The notes under the pieces: generated by a model
The model's input: only the letters and a program-made list of their open reading frames with translations
Told to the model about the DNA's origin: nothing
Database searches by the model: none
Shown: one piece after another, positions 13,091-25,800 of the stretch
Layout of the letters: each line of letters starts with the position of its first letter
How positions within the stretch are numbered: position 1 is the stretch's first letter
Made by a program: the position numbers and the translations under genes
NCBI RefSeq assembly: GCF_032854445.1
Contig: NC_088307.1
Location: forward strand, 24,811,953 to 24,875,952
Length of the DNA stretch: 64,000 nucleotides
Source of the DNA: Liolophura sinensis
Taxonomy: Eukaryota; Mollusca; Polyplacophora; Chitonida; Chitonidae
Direction: 5' to 3'

Positions 13091-13320
13091 ACTTCTTAAG
13101 ATTCATCAGCTAATTCGTAGGTAGGATCGGTCGGTCGGATGTTGGATGAAGCAACCTTACATAAGGCTAGTGTCGGAGTGTCGGACGTGAAACACAGAAA
13201 ACCAGGAACCAAAGCTCCACTGAGTAGACCGGCCATGTTAACATACGTTACCACTAAAATGTCATCTTCACACGATTAAGACTTTCCTCACACACAATAT
13301 GCATTTTGGTAAACAATACA

Positions 13321-13866
13321 TTTATTTTACAGTTGTGATTTTATAATTACTTTAAAAAGTATCTTGTTCTTTTAAAAGTATTAAAACAAAAAATTAGCAC
13401 TGCTGAATATAACTTTCTTCTCTTGGAACATAAAAACAGGCAGCATAAAAAAAAAAAGAAAAAAAAAAAAAAAGGAAAAAAAGAATAACCTTAAATCAAC
13501 AAAATAAACTCTCAGTGGTTGTTGAAATAACATAAATTGATACAAAGTGTTACAAATGATAACAGGTTTCAAATTAATTATTTCCATATAGAGCATGCCA
13601 TGATATAACTGGAATACACTGAAAACTTTTCCAACTCTCAGTCTGAGAGCGAAAATATTTAACATAAAAACCTGGGCAAAATGAAATTCAAGCATAGAAA
13701 AATAAGTAAAACAGCTGGACTTGGAATTCCCCCCTGCAACCAAAAGTGAGATGGTCTCATGTTAGTTATTACCAATACTTGACAGAGGACATGGAAGAAA
13801 CCACTGTAAATAAAGGGATGAAAAGCAGTCTACCTCCTCCTATTGGCTCCAATTTTGTTATGTGTG
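13321..13866 (-). other. MTF2: 3' UTR of the Polycomb-like gene
   Basis: Directly follows the TAA stop (13869-13867). A poly-T/C tract (plus-strand poly-A at 13448-13485) lies inside it. An AATAAA signal on the minus strand at 13326-13321 would place the transcript end near 13300. The end is inferred from that signal only. Confidence 0.6.
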
Positions 13867-16800
13867 TTATCCAACTAGACCATCCCATTCCAGTAAATAC
13901 TGGACCTTGTTGTCAGGCGTCACCCTCTTGGCGATCACTTGGAACTGCTCGCCTTGAGCCAATCGTTCTGATCTGCCAAAATAATGACAGACCGAAGACC
14001 TCAGATGCTGAACACTGACTTCTTTGGATCGCACAGCTTCGATTGTGGCTGTATCCACGACGTTATTGTTCTTGAAAGATCGCGTCATGGCGCAAGCGTG
14101 GACGGGAGATGTCAACTGGTCCAAATCGTCTGGGTCTAAAGGCTCTGTTTTCACCTTTATCGCGGTCACCTCAGAATTCTGATGGCTGACTTTACGCCGA
14201 TGCTTCCGACGGACACACCAGCCGTTCATGGGCAAGTTTTGGTTTGCGTCCGTCAGTTCTTTGTCCATGTCTTCGGCTTGTGAACTCTGCGACGTGGAAT
14301 CTGTGTCGTAGCCGTTCTGGTAGGAACGCAGCCACTCCGACTTTAACTTCTGCTTCTCTAATTCCTGTGTTTGCTCCAGCGCTGTTTTGAACGGGTGGTT
14401 GTGACCAGCGTAGCTGTGCAGTAACGGGATAATACTGTCGAGGCTACATCCGGATTGCTTGCTGGGCGACTTCCTGGTGCTCCGTCCGCCAGCACCATTC
14501 AGTGGCTCTGATCTGTCGTTGGTATAACCTTTGTACTGCTGGTTAGGGCTATAACCGTTGTCTTTACTCTCACACTGCAACACAAATATGGTCATCTCAG
14601 TATGATTGATTCATTTAAGTCGGCCATCCTTGAAAAACGTTTTCCTGGGCAAAGCCTGACCCTATCAGAAAAACTATCAGAAATGTGGTAGCAAGGCTGT
14701 ACGAGTCGCATGAATGTAAAAATTCAGGTAATACACAAAAGTGCTGACACCATGAAATTGGTAATTTACAGTAATTTATACACATGCTATGCATCGACAA
14801 TGTAAAGATTTCTCTCCTGTGACTCTACTTTTAATATATGCATGTAAAACTTCAGGCTAATACATGCAGTACTTTTTGAGATACCACCCTTAACACTGGT
14901 TTTAATGTTACGAATTTGTTAGTTAATGGTATTTAATATGAACACATTCTGCTTTACATGTTTTCAAACCCTGAGCTCAATACATGCCATGCTTTTTAGG
15001 ATACCACCCCTAACATTTTGTTTAACATGGCTTTCCCTATTACTGGAAGCCTCAGGCATATGTCAGGGTATGACAGTACAGGTGAGCTAAAACGGCTAGT
15101 TCTATAACAACCTTTTTTTTTTTAAATTCTGTCTTATGAAGAAGACATGGACGTGAAAGAAATAACCATTGAAAAGAGAAGAAAAAAAAACTTCTATCAG
15201 TAACACCTTAAAGAGTGGGTCTCTTTATATTCCACAAGGCATGTCTGTTTAATACACCCATCACACATATTCCTTAATGACGACCCTATTTCATTTTTTT
15301 TTGAAGCTATGCTTAAAACCATTAGGCTGTGACCAGTTACTGAGGAACCTTTCCACATGTCAGATAGTGCAACCACGTGCTGGGGATGCTACGTTATGTG
15401 AGGCAGTCTGATTTTACGAGGCCAGCAGACTCACAGTTACAGTGGCTGTTTTCATGAACTTCTTGGCTTTGTCACTCGTAGAATTGACAGGATCCAACAT
15501 CTGTTTTCTCTTCCCATATTTCCGTGGCACAGGTGACAAACTTAAAATAGAATCAGAAAATGGATTAATTTTTTTTTTTAAATTTCAAAATTTTAACTTA
15601 AAAATTAGTAGAGGGATCATACCACAATGGTACACCCTAGTAGCAAGGAAGTTCCAAGGCCAGCATACTTAATGGAGTGCTTCCTCACTGCATTGTTATG
15701 TCAAGACATGACACCCCACAAAGCTGCAATGTTACTGGACATCCAGTGCTTCACTTACCCCATCTGGACTCAATCAAAGTCTTTTTCTTGTAAGTGACTG
15801 ATTCGTTGTTTTATGCTCTACCAACTACATCACACTTTATACCACAGTGGCCTGTATATTATGGTTGAAGAGGAATAAAACCAAATTTGAACCAGAAACC
15901 TCTTCTGGTTGTGTCGCTATATTGTCAAGTGATTTTTAGCCATAATCCTTCATTTCAGTGAGGTACATGCTGTACTCTCTAGGCCAGCTCAGTGCAGCCA
16001 ATTCATCCAAAAGCCTTCGTGATCAAGTTGACGGTTACACCGTGACGTAAGCTCAACTATACAGGCCCCACTGAGACATTGACGGTATCATTTTACATGG
16101 CATTTTGTTCTCCCAAATAAGTTGAAGAATCACGATTTATGATGTGATAATTTCAAATTTGAACGGCAGGATCTTGCATTTGATTGGTTAGCTTTGGATT
16201 TACAGACAGCTTAACCAGTCAAACTGACACTCTCATTCGTTTCCCTCATCACGGATTTCTCTGAAGTATTTACAAATTTCGGGCTTACAAATCAAATACA
16301 ACTGTATTTCACGTAAAGTTTGGAAGCACACAGAGGTCTACAAATGTTACTCTTGATGCAAACACTTACGTTTTTCTGATAGAAATGAAAACTGCTAAAT
16401 TTTAGGTGAAATACAGTAGACTACCTGTCCAGGTTCACGTGTTTGAAAGGTTCCACAAAATGTTGCAATTGTAGCATACCACTTTCATTTTCTAGGCTGT
16501 TGTCACATGATTTGCTTTTTATTTCCTAAATGCTTCAGAATTTCTCTTGAGCACAGTGATTTAAGGTAGCTGACTACAATTAACTGGAAAACACTCCGAT
16601 TTTTTGTGTGCCAGAGTCAGTTAAGAAACTACAAAATTAAACTGTCAGGATCTAACTTCGGTGAAATATTAAAAATACTGAAACATATTCAGTGTGTATG
16701 AAAGAACATGTAACATCAATAAAAGAATAAATCAGAGGACAGTTTTCCACATAGCCACTTTCACAGCATTCTGTACAAAGTCAAAAGTGCATACCTTTTT

Positions 16801-19800
16801 GTGCCATAGAATGATAATTCAGTGTGAAATACCACTAAAATAAATGTAACAAAAGACCAAAAAATCAAGAGATGGGCCAATCAGAATCACCGGGACATAA
16901 ACTAGAGGTAATGATTTGGCTCACCTCTGCACTCCACTCTGAGTTTTCACCTTCACACTATCTATCACATTGTCACTGATCAGCAGTCTGTCAGGCACAA
17001 TCACAGTTGGGGGTGGGGGAGGTAGGCGGACTCGCAAACCAAACAGCGTAAACTTCTTCTTAATTTCTTTACCACTTTGGAACCTGAAAGTGCATTAATC
17101 ATTTTTCAGGTAATTTCTCAAAAAGAACACTTTCAAAACTTGTCGACAAATAAATATGAATTTGTAAGGTTTCTGTTGATCACATTCAGCATTTCTCACA
17201 ATTTTCTCTACAGGATAACTGCTCAATAACATAAACAGGGCTTCATCACTGACTATCTGTCATTAGGCCTTATGCGGCCAAACCTCCAAAACATGGACAT
17301 ACTCATTACAGTTTTTACTAGGATTTTATGACAAGTTTTTTTCTTTCGGAGTACAGATAAATACAAACCTATATTTATTCTTCGTCAGACTTGATGATAT
17401 TTCCTCGAAAATCTGATTCTTAAACATGGACTGTAAACATAAGAAAACATCCGCTGTGACACAGTTACACCAACTGTACATGTAGATATTATATATTTCT
17501 TCACTTCACTGGTGCTTTATGTGGTATTTGAGAATACTTCCGATTATGTGGGAGAGGGCACGGCCATTCGCAGGTTGCTGACGGACCTTCCAACGTAAAT
17601 ACATGATTATAAAGAATATGTATGCATGCTAGGGGTTTTATGTATACACACAACAATTTTTCAGTCACATGATGATGAGGGCCATCTGCAGGTTGCTGGC
17701 GGACCTTCCCACGTAAATACATGACTACAAAGAATATGTATGTATGCTAAGGGTTTTATGAATATACACCACAATTCTTCAGTCATACGATGACAAAGAG
17801 TCATTAGATGTGTGTACATATACTGTATCTCCCAATATCAGGGCGAGTCCATGCCACCACTGAAGTATCCTTCTGAAGACACCAGACATGACACCCCACC
17901 CAGTCACATTATACTGATGCTGGGCAAACCAGTCATGTGTCTTCTTGTGGCATAGCAAGTCCATGCCGCCAAAGTGCTGCTGTCACTGAAGTATCCTTCT
18001 TAAGACACCAGACATGACACCCCACCCAGCTACATTATTCCAACACAGGGCCAACCTCTCTGGATTCCTTGACTTAACTTCCCCATGCCTAGCATCAAGC
18101 CAGGCCGCAACAAGTACCAGTTTTCAAGTCTTTGGTACGAACTGACCAAAAGGTAAGAATGAGTCCTTGGCAAATGTCAATGACAGTATATTGTCACCAA
18201 GACCCCAAGAGCAATCCGAGTGGGTAATCTACAAATTCCTTATAATACTAGTCTTTCAGCACAGTAACTTTAAAAATGCCCTTTAAAGGAAAAGACAACT
18301 CTGACTTGTATAAATCAGAGGAAAGACAACTAAACATTGTTCACAAATATGATCTGATTTATGTCTTTGTTACAATTTTCCAACAGAGCAAAGTAGCTCT
18401 GAAATGTCAAATTCTACTGTGGTCTGTTGAGACATATCAGAGACGTGAAAGTGACATCCATATTTGCTGCTCCAAAGAATTGATTTCAAGGTCCATTCAG
18501 CAAGCGTACTCTTAGATCTACACCAATATGCATTTTGAATAACTAAGTCTGATGTGACGTCACTGGTCTCAATATGGTTAGAAAAGGCCACCACAGAATC
18601 CTAAGTTTCAATGCATTTTACTTGATTGAAAAAATTTCAAAAAACAAAAAAAAAACATCTATTTTTGTGGACGGTGTTTAGTGGTCCTTCATCTGACATA
18701 TACTTCAGATTACTGTTTCCTTTCCCCTTTGAGACCATGCTTACCTGTGAGAGTTGAAGTGAGTCCCAGTTCTCCTTCACCCAGGGGATGATCATATCAC
18801 TAAGGTCAAAATACTTCCTGTTATGGATGATAGTCAGGTTAAAGAGAGCTAGCTGTGCCACGTCAAGCCTGTAACAAAACATTTCACTTGTAAACAAAAC
18901 AGTCTACCTGTAACAGAACATTTCACTTGTAACAAAACAGTCAACCCGTAACAAAACATTTCACTTGTAAACAAAACAGTCAACCTGTAACAAAACATTT
19001 CACTTGTGAACAGAACAGTCAACCTGTAGCAGAACATTTCACTTGCAACAAAACAGTCAATATGTAACAAAACAGTCACCTGTAACAAAGCAGTCAACCT
19101 GTAACAAAGCAGTCAATTTGTAACAAAGCAGTCAATTTGTAACAAAGCAGTCAACCTGAAACAAAACATATCACTTGTAACAAAACATTTCACTTGCAAA
19201 AAACAGTCTACCTGTAACAGAGCATTTCACTTGCAAAGAGTGAGTGAGTGAGTGAGTGCTTGGGGTTTAACGTCGTACTCAACAATTTTTCAGTCATATG
19301 ACGATGAAGGAATCATTAGGGTGCATGTACGTATAATGTGCCTCCTTGTTGCAGGACGGATTTCCACCGCTCTTTTATTTAGTGCTGCTTCACTGAGACG
19401 ACTTACCGAAGGCAAGTAAGCCGCCCCGCCCGAGCCATTATACTGATACGGGTCAACCAGTCGTTGCACTATCCCCTTCTTGCTGAACGCCAAGCGAGGA
19501 AGTTACAACTTCCTCTTTTAAAGTCTTAGGGGTGACTCAATCAAGGATTGATCCTGGATCTACCGGTCCCGACACTTGCAAAGAAAGAGTCCACCTGTTA
19601 CAAACCTACACCATTCCATGCCAACTAGTCTGGCATACAACAAAACATAAATAGGTACTTGTATGTAGGCCTATAGTCTGGAAAATTTGTAGAACTCTAA
19701 TAGAATCCTTTATATTTTTAAAAGAACTAGAATCCATAAAGCTGACACAGTCCAAAAAAACAACCATAATTTCGTCTAAAATGAACAAAATGAACAAAAT

Positions 19801-22800
19801 TGCACAAACCTCACAAGTCACTCACAAATTTTCAACTGAACAGAACAAATAATTTTGATTTATTTATTTCATTGTTGTTTTACGCTGTACTCAAGAATAT
19901 TTCACTTATACGACAGCAGCCAGCATTATGGTGGGAGGAAACCAGGCAAAGCCCGGGGGAAACCCACGGTCATCCGCAGGTTGCTGCAGACCTTCCCTCA
20001 TAGGAGAGGAAGCCAGCATGAGCTTGACTTGAAACTCACAGCGACTGCATTGGTGAGAGACTCCAGGGTCAGTATGCTGCGCTAACGTGCTAACCAACTG
20101 AGCAAATCATTTTGACAAAGACCAGAAAAAGTGTTTCCTCGTGAGGGAATAAGAGAGATGCAGAGTGACAATGAGGCAGACTAAGAGACTGACTGAAGAG
20201 GACTCTCTTGACACTTGACACTCAGCTTGAACATGAATTTCAAAACTGAAAAGTTAATCTTATACATACCACTTGAGTTCAAGTCGCTTAACATACTCCA
20301 CGCCAAAGTTACAGAGAGAACAGACGAATATATGCCAGCGATCTCCATACAGTACAGGATAGTCCAAACATTGTAAACACGCTGAAAATACAGGAAAAGG
20401 GAGAGCATTCAAGTACTGTAAACACGCTGAAAATACAGGAAAAGGGAGATCGTTCAAGCACTGTAAACACGCTGAAAATACAGGAAAAGGGAGATCGTTC
20501 AAGTACTGTAAACACGCTGAAAATACAGGAAAAGGGAGAGCATTCAAGTTCTGTAAACACGCTGAAAATACAAGAAAAGGTCCTGTAAACATGCTGAAAA
20601 TACAGGAAAAGGTTTTGTTTCAGGAAAGGTTCTGTAAACATGCTGAAAATACAGGGAAAAGGTTCTGTAAACATGCTGAAAATACAAGAAAAGGTTCTGT
20701 AAACATGCTGAAAATACAGGAAAAGGTTATGTTTCAGGAAAGGTTCTGTAAACATGCTGAAAATACAGGAAAAGGGAAAGCATTCAAGCACTGAAAACAC
20801 ACTGAAAATACAGGATAAGGGAGATCATTCTAGTTCTGTAAACATGCTGAAAATACAGGAAAAGGGAGAGTGTTCAAGTTCTGTAAACACGCTGAAAATA
20901 CAGGAAAAGGGAGAGCGTTCAAGCACTGTAAACACACTGAAAATACAGGAAAAGAGAGATCATTCAAGTTCTGTAAACACGCTGAAAATACAAGAAAAGG
21001 TTCTGTAAACATGCTGAAAATACTGGCAGAGGTTATGTTTCAGGAAAGGTTCTGTAAACACGCTGAAAATACAGGAAAAGGGAGATCGTTCAAGTACTGT
21101 AAACACGCTGAAAATACAGAAAAAGGGAGATCATTCAAGTTCTGTAAACACGCTGAAAATACAGGAAAAGAGAGACCATTCAAGTTCTGTAAACACGCTG
21201 AAAATACAAGAAAAGGTTCTGTAAACATGCTGAAAATACAGGAAAAGGTTATGTTTCAGGAAAGGTTCTGTAAACACGCTGAAAATACAGGAAAAGGGAG
21301 AGCGTTCAAGCACTGTAAACACGCTGAAAATACAGGAAAAGAGAGACCATTCAAGTTCTGTAAACACGCTGAAAATACAGGAAAAGGGAGAGCATTCAAG
21401 TACTGTAAACACGCTGAAAATACAGGAAAAGGGAGAGCATTCAAGTACTGTAAACACGCTGAAAATACAGGAAAAGGGAGAGCGTTCAAGTACTGTAAAC
21501 ATGCTGAAAATACAGGAAAAGGGAGAGCGTTCAAGTTCTGTAACAGGCTGAAAATACAGGAAAAGGGAGAGCATTCAAGTACTGTAAACACGCTGAAAAT
21601 ATAGGAAAAGGGAGAGCGTTCAAGTTCTGTAACAGGCTGAAAATACAAGAAAAGGGAGAGCATTCAAGTTCTGTAAACACGCTGAAAATACAGGAAAAGG
21701 GAGAGCATTCAAGTACTGTAAACACGCTGAAAATACAGGAAAAGGGAGAGCATTCAAGTACTGTAAACGTGCTGAAAATACAGGAAAAGGAAGAGCATTC
21801 AAGTACTGTAAACACGATAAAAATACAGGAAAGGGAGAGCATTCAAGCACTGTAAACACTATATACACGCTGAAAATACCCGCAGTTGGAGTATCCATTC
21901 CCTAATTCAAACCTATAAACACACCAACAGACACAAACTCACTTTCACCACACTGAAAATACACATAACTGAAGCATTCGATTACAAAAAGACTATAAAC
22001 AAATCAGAAATAATGGTACCCTAATTCTTAAGTTTTTCAAAAAAATATTTTGAAACATTCTTAGAGAACTATGGGGTGTAGAGAAATAATTTGCTCAGTT
22101 TTATCAAGCTTTATGACACAAATCATTTATTGTGTCATTTTCGTAAACAATGGCATGCATAAATTCCACTTTTTTGAGTGAGTGCGTGCATGCTTGAGGT
22201 TTAACTTAACAATTTTTCACTCATATGACGACGAAAGAGTCCTTAGGTGTGTATGTAATGTGTCTCCTTGTTGCAGGGCGGAATTCCACCGCTCTTTAAT
22301 CTAGAGCTTCCTCCTGAGACGCCATACCGAAGACCGGTAAGGCGCCCCGCCGGAGCCATTATACTGATACGGGTCAACCAATCGTTGCACTATCCCCTTC
22401 ATACTTTTCTGAGAGTTTACAGTGTGCACAAAAAACACAATCATTCATCAAAACAATGAACCAGTGGATTATCGAATGTCAAACTGTCTTCTTGCCTTTT
22501 TTAGCCATGTTGAGATGTCTCGTGATAAAATAATGCACAGAATCTTGCCAGTTAACATAAAGCAAATTCTTGTTTATCCCTCCACCAAAAGAGGATTCAG
22601 GCAGGACAATAATTCAGGCTCAATTTTACCTTCATGAAACCACTGATTACAACGACAGCATTGTAACATCTTCCTATACCATCTGGAAAGAGAAGAACAT
22701 TTATTTATTTAATCGATTGGTGTTTTACTTCGTACTCACAAATATTTCACTTATACGACATCGGCCAGTATTAGGGTGGTAGGAAAAACAGCAGGGCCCA

Positions 22801-25800
22801 AGGGAGGATAAAGGGCAGGGCCCAAGGGAAACACAAGACCATCCGCAGGTTGATGACAGACCAGAAAAATAAGACATCCATCTTAAGACGTTTTGGTCTC
22901 ATTATGAAATGTTATTGATCTGATGCTGCAATTATTAAATACACCTTGGTATGTTCCTTTCCATTATTTCAGCTGAAATTTGTTTTACAATAACTGAGAA
23001 CTTATGTTGACAAACAATATTTTGACAATGTTGTGCAAGAAACAGTAATTTTAACTTTATCTGAAATTTTAACAAGTCTTCTTTCACATTAAACATTATT
23101 GCTTTATGATCCCGTGGTCTGTTTTTTTGGCACCCGATGGAGTAAGACCCTGTGCCCATCAATGATCTACTCAAAATACTAACCAAAATATTAATATCAG
23201 TCTCAAAACTTAGTTCCAAACACAAATGACACCCCAATCCGAAATGAAGTCACAACTTCACCGCATGGTTGGGCTATTCTCCTAATGTGTGTTCAACATG
23301 ATAGCAATTTGTTATTTTGCACGAAGACAAAAATGCCTACACAATATCCTTATTTTTGGAAAAAAATGACAAGCAAACCCACAAATAGTTCGTAAGATTA
23401 ATCTCATCTTCTTAAATTAGTTTTCTATATTCCATGCACCACACAGTACCACCTTATGTTGGCAGGTTGAACCTACTTTGCCATAAAACGACAACTCCAA
23501 AGGACTTCACTCTTTTTGTTTTATCATATCTCAAAATTTTTATTTTGGTGTCTTAATCAAGGATAGCCCATGCCAAGCTTACACTGAAGTCTTACTACAA
23601 TACTGAACAAGCTACCCCAGGGTCAGACCTCTGGGTGGGTAACTCACTCTCCAGGTCCTCCACAGTAGCAGTAACAATTCTCCAGGTTTGTCTTGTGCTG
23701 ACTGTCCCACGTCAGCTCCCTTATCTGGTTAGGGGAACAAAAAGCACCAATATTCAGTTATAGGACCAACTATTTGTTAGTTAGGCCACACCAACTTAAA
23801 TACTTGCTGTACAGGGAGAATGAAGGTATCAAAATAAAAAATGAAAATGCAAAATCTTCTAATTGGTATGAATAATTCATGTCTAAGCCATTTTTTTGAA
23901 AACACATTTACATGATAAGAAGCTTTGATCAGACAAAATAAAAGGGTGGATTTTCAATTTTATTGTATTGTTGGACACTTTAGTGTTGTGAAACAAAACT
24001 AAACCTGGCGTCATCGAATGTAGTTTTTTGGTGATTTAAAGCAAAAAACAACATGACCATCATTCAAAAATTCCAATGCACCGACCATTACTGACATACC
24101 AAACTGTTTCTCTTGATATTTATTTATCGGAGTGGTGTTTCACACTGGGCCCAAGAATGTTTCACCTATGCGACAGCGCCCAGCATATGGTAGGAGGAAA
24201 CTGGGCAAAACCCGTGAGAAACCCACAACCATTCGCAGGTTGCTGCAAGACCTTCCCACATACGTCCAGAGAAAGCGACTAATTGTAAACAGTGACACTA
24301 ATCTTTTGTGGTGAACTGAGTGTTACATTGGGAGAGAAGTTTCAGTGTCATAACCATTTAAACATTCAGACCATTTAAAAATTCATGCAATTCACTGAAA
24401 ATAAAGAAGAAAAGCATAATGGTTTTCTCCAAAAATAAGTCATTTATAATTTATTTATTTATCTGATTGATGTTATATGCCATACTAAAGAATATTTCAT
24501 TTATACGACGGCGGCCAGAATTATGGTGGGAGGAAACCGGACAGACCCCAGGGAAACCCAAAACCATCCGCAGGTTGCTGAGAGACCTTCCCACCTATGG
24601 CCCACATGAGCTGGACTTCAACTCATAGCGATCGCATTGGTAAGAGGCTCCTGGATCGTTACGCTCTGCAAGCGCGCTAACCAACTGAGCCATGGGGGCC
24701 ACTTACAATTATTATTAAACTAATGTGTTTATGACTTGACCATAGGTATAAATGTATGATTCCCAGATCAAACAGGAACTCAAAGTGTTTGCTGCCACAG
24801 AATAAGTCTTAGAGTTTCAATGTATTTATTAATTTTATCTTACTTTATATTTATTAATCAAAGAAAATGGGTAAAAGCTACTATAATTTTGTGAAAAACA
24901 TAACTCAAAGATGATTTGTACCTCGTGCTGGTGAAGCCAGCGTGAAGTTTTAATCAGGAGTTTTGAAAAAAAAAATCCCCAAAACCGATTCCTGATGAAC
25001 TAAGCCAGATCTAAAACTTACCCTGTATGGCAATGTCTGTTTTATCTTCTGTAAAGCTTCGGCTGAAATATCCAAAATTTAAAGACTTCAATCAAGGTTA
25101 TTTTAACAGTTATAGCATGTGAAAGTGAAAGCGATGTTAATGTTTACACTGAAGCAATAAGTCAATGCGTAAACATTATTATAGAACATATGAAAAGTTA
25201 ATGTTTACACGAAAATAAAAATGTAATTAAACATGTGGATGTGTAAACTTCATAATTTACACAAGAAAAGTTGATGTAAACACTGAAGTAACATGTGAAC
25301 ATTATAATACACAGCTGAAAAGTTCCTGTTTACACTGAAGTAACATGTGAATGTGTAGACATTAGAATAAACACCTGGAAATGTTAATACTGTAATATCT
25401 GAAAATGTTAAGGTTGATAACGTAATAAAACTGAAATGCATGAACTTTGTAATAAACATTTGAAACATTGACTAATAATAATGTCCTCAAAAATGTTGAT
25501 CCAAAAATTTTACTTTAATAACATGTACATCTCATTAAAAGTTCTTAATTATGTAGTTCAAGAGAATAAAGTCATAACTGTAATCAAGGAAAAACACAAA
25601 GGGAATAGCTCTTACCATTTGGTCCACTTTTGATTGCACCACCTCTCTGCAGAATAAAAGACAGGTACACATTATATATTTGTTGAATTCTTCTTTACCG
25701 TCATAGTCAAGGAAAAGGGAAAGGTCACTGAGTATCAATAAGGTTCTATCTCATGACAATTTGTAAGGGCTTTTATGTATAGGCTTTGTATAGGCTTGAT

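Larger units (their letters stand above)
9565..13320. other. HYPK 3' flank and intergenic stretch
   Basis: Contains the HYPK 3' UTR (end not determined), a fragment of the second SINE family (about 11048-11090), a 75-bp minisatellite (11578-12165), a decayed SINE piece (12383-12465) and a diverged SINE (12970-13090, minus). HYPK (plus) and the Polycomb-like gene (minus) converge on this region. Confidence 0.5.

Noticed and set aside
13746-14018. 90-codon open frame on the plus strand
   Set aside because: Shadow of the last Polycomb-like exon and its 3' UTR.
18861-21884. Direct-repeat arrays considered as CRISPR
   Set aside because: Head-to-tail minisatellites without unique spacers, in a eukaryotic gene.
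20309-21898. Several long open frames on both strands with [15 protein letters not shown] or [15 protein letters not shown] repeats
   Set aside because: Produced by the 45-bp array. Only the part fused to exon 20381-20270 could ever be coding, through alternative acceptors.
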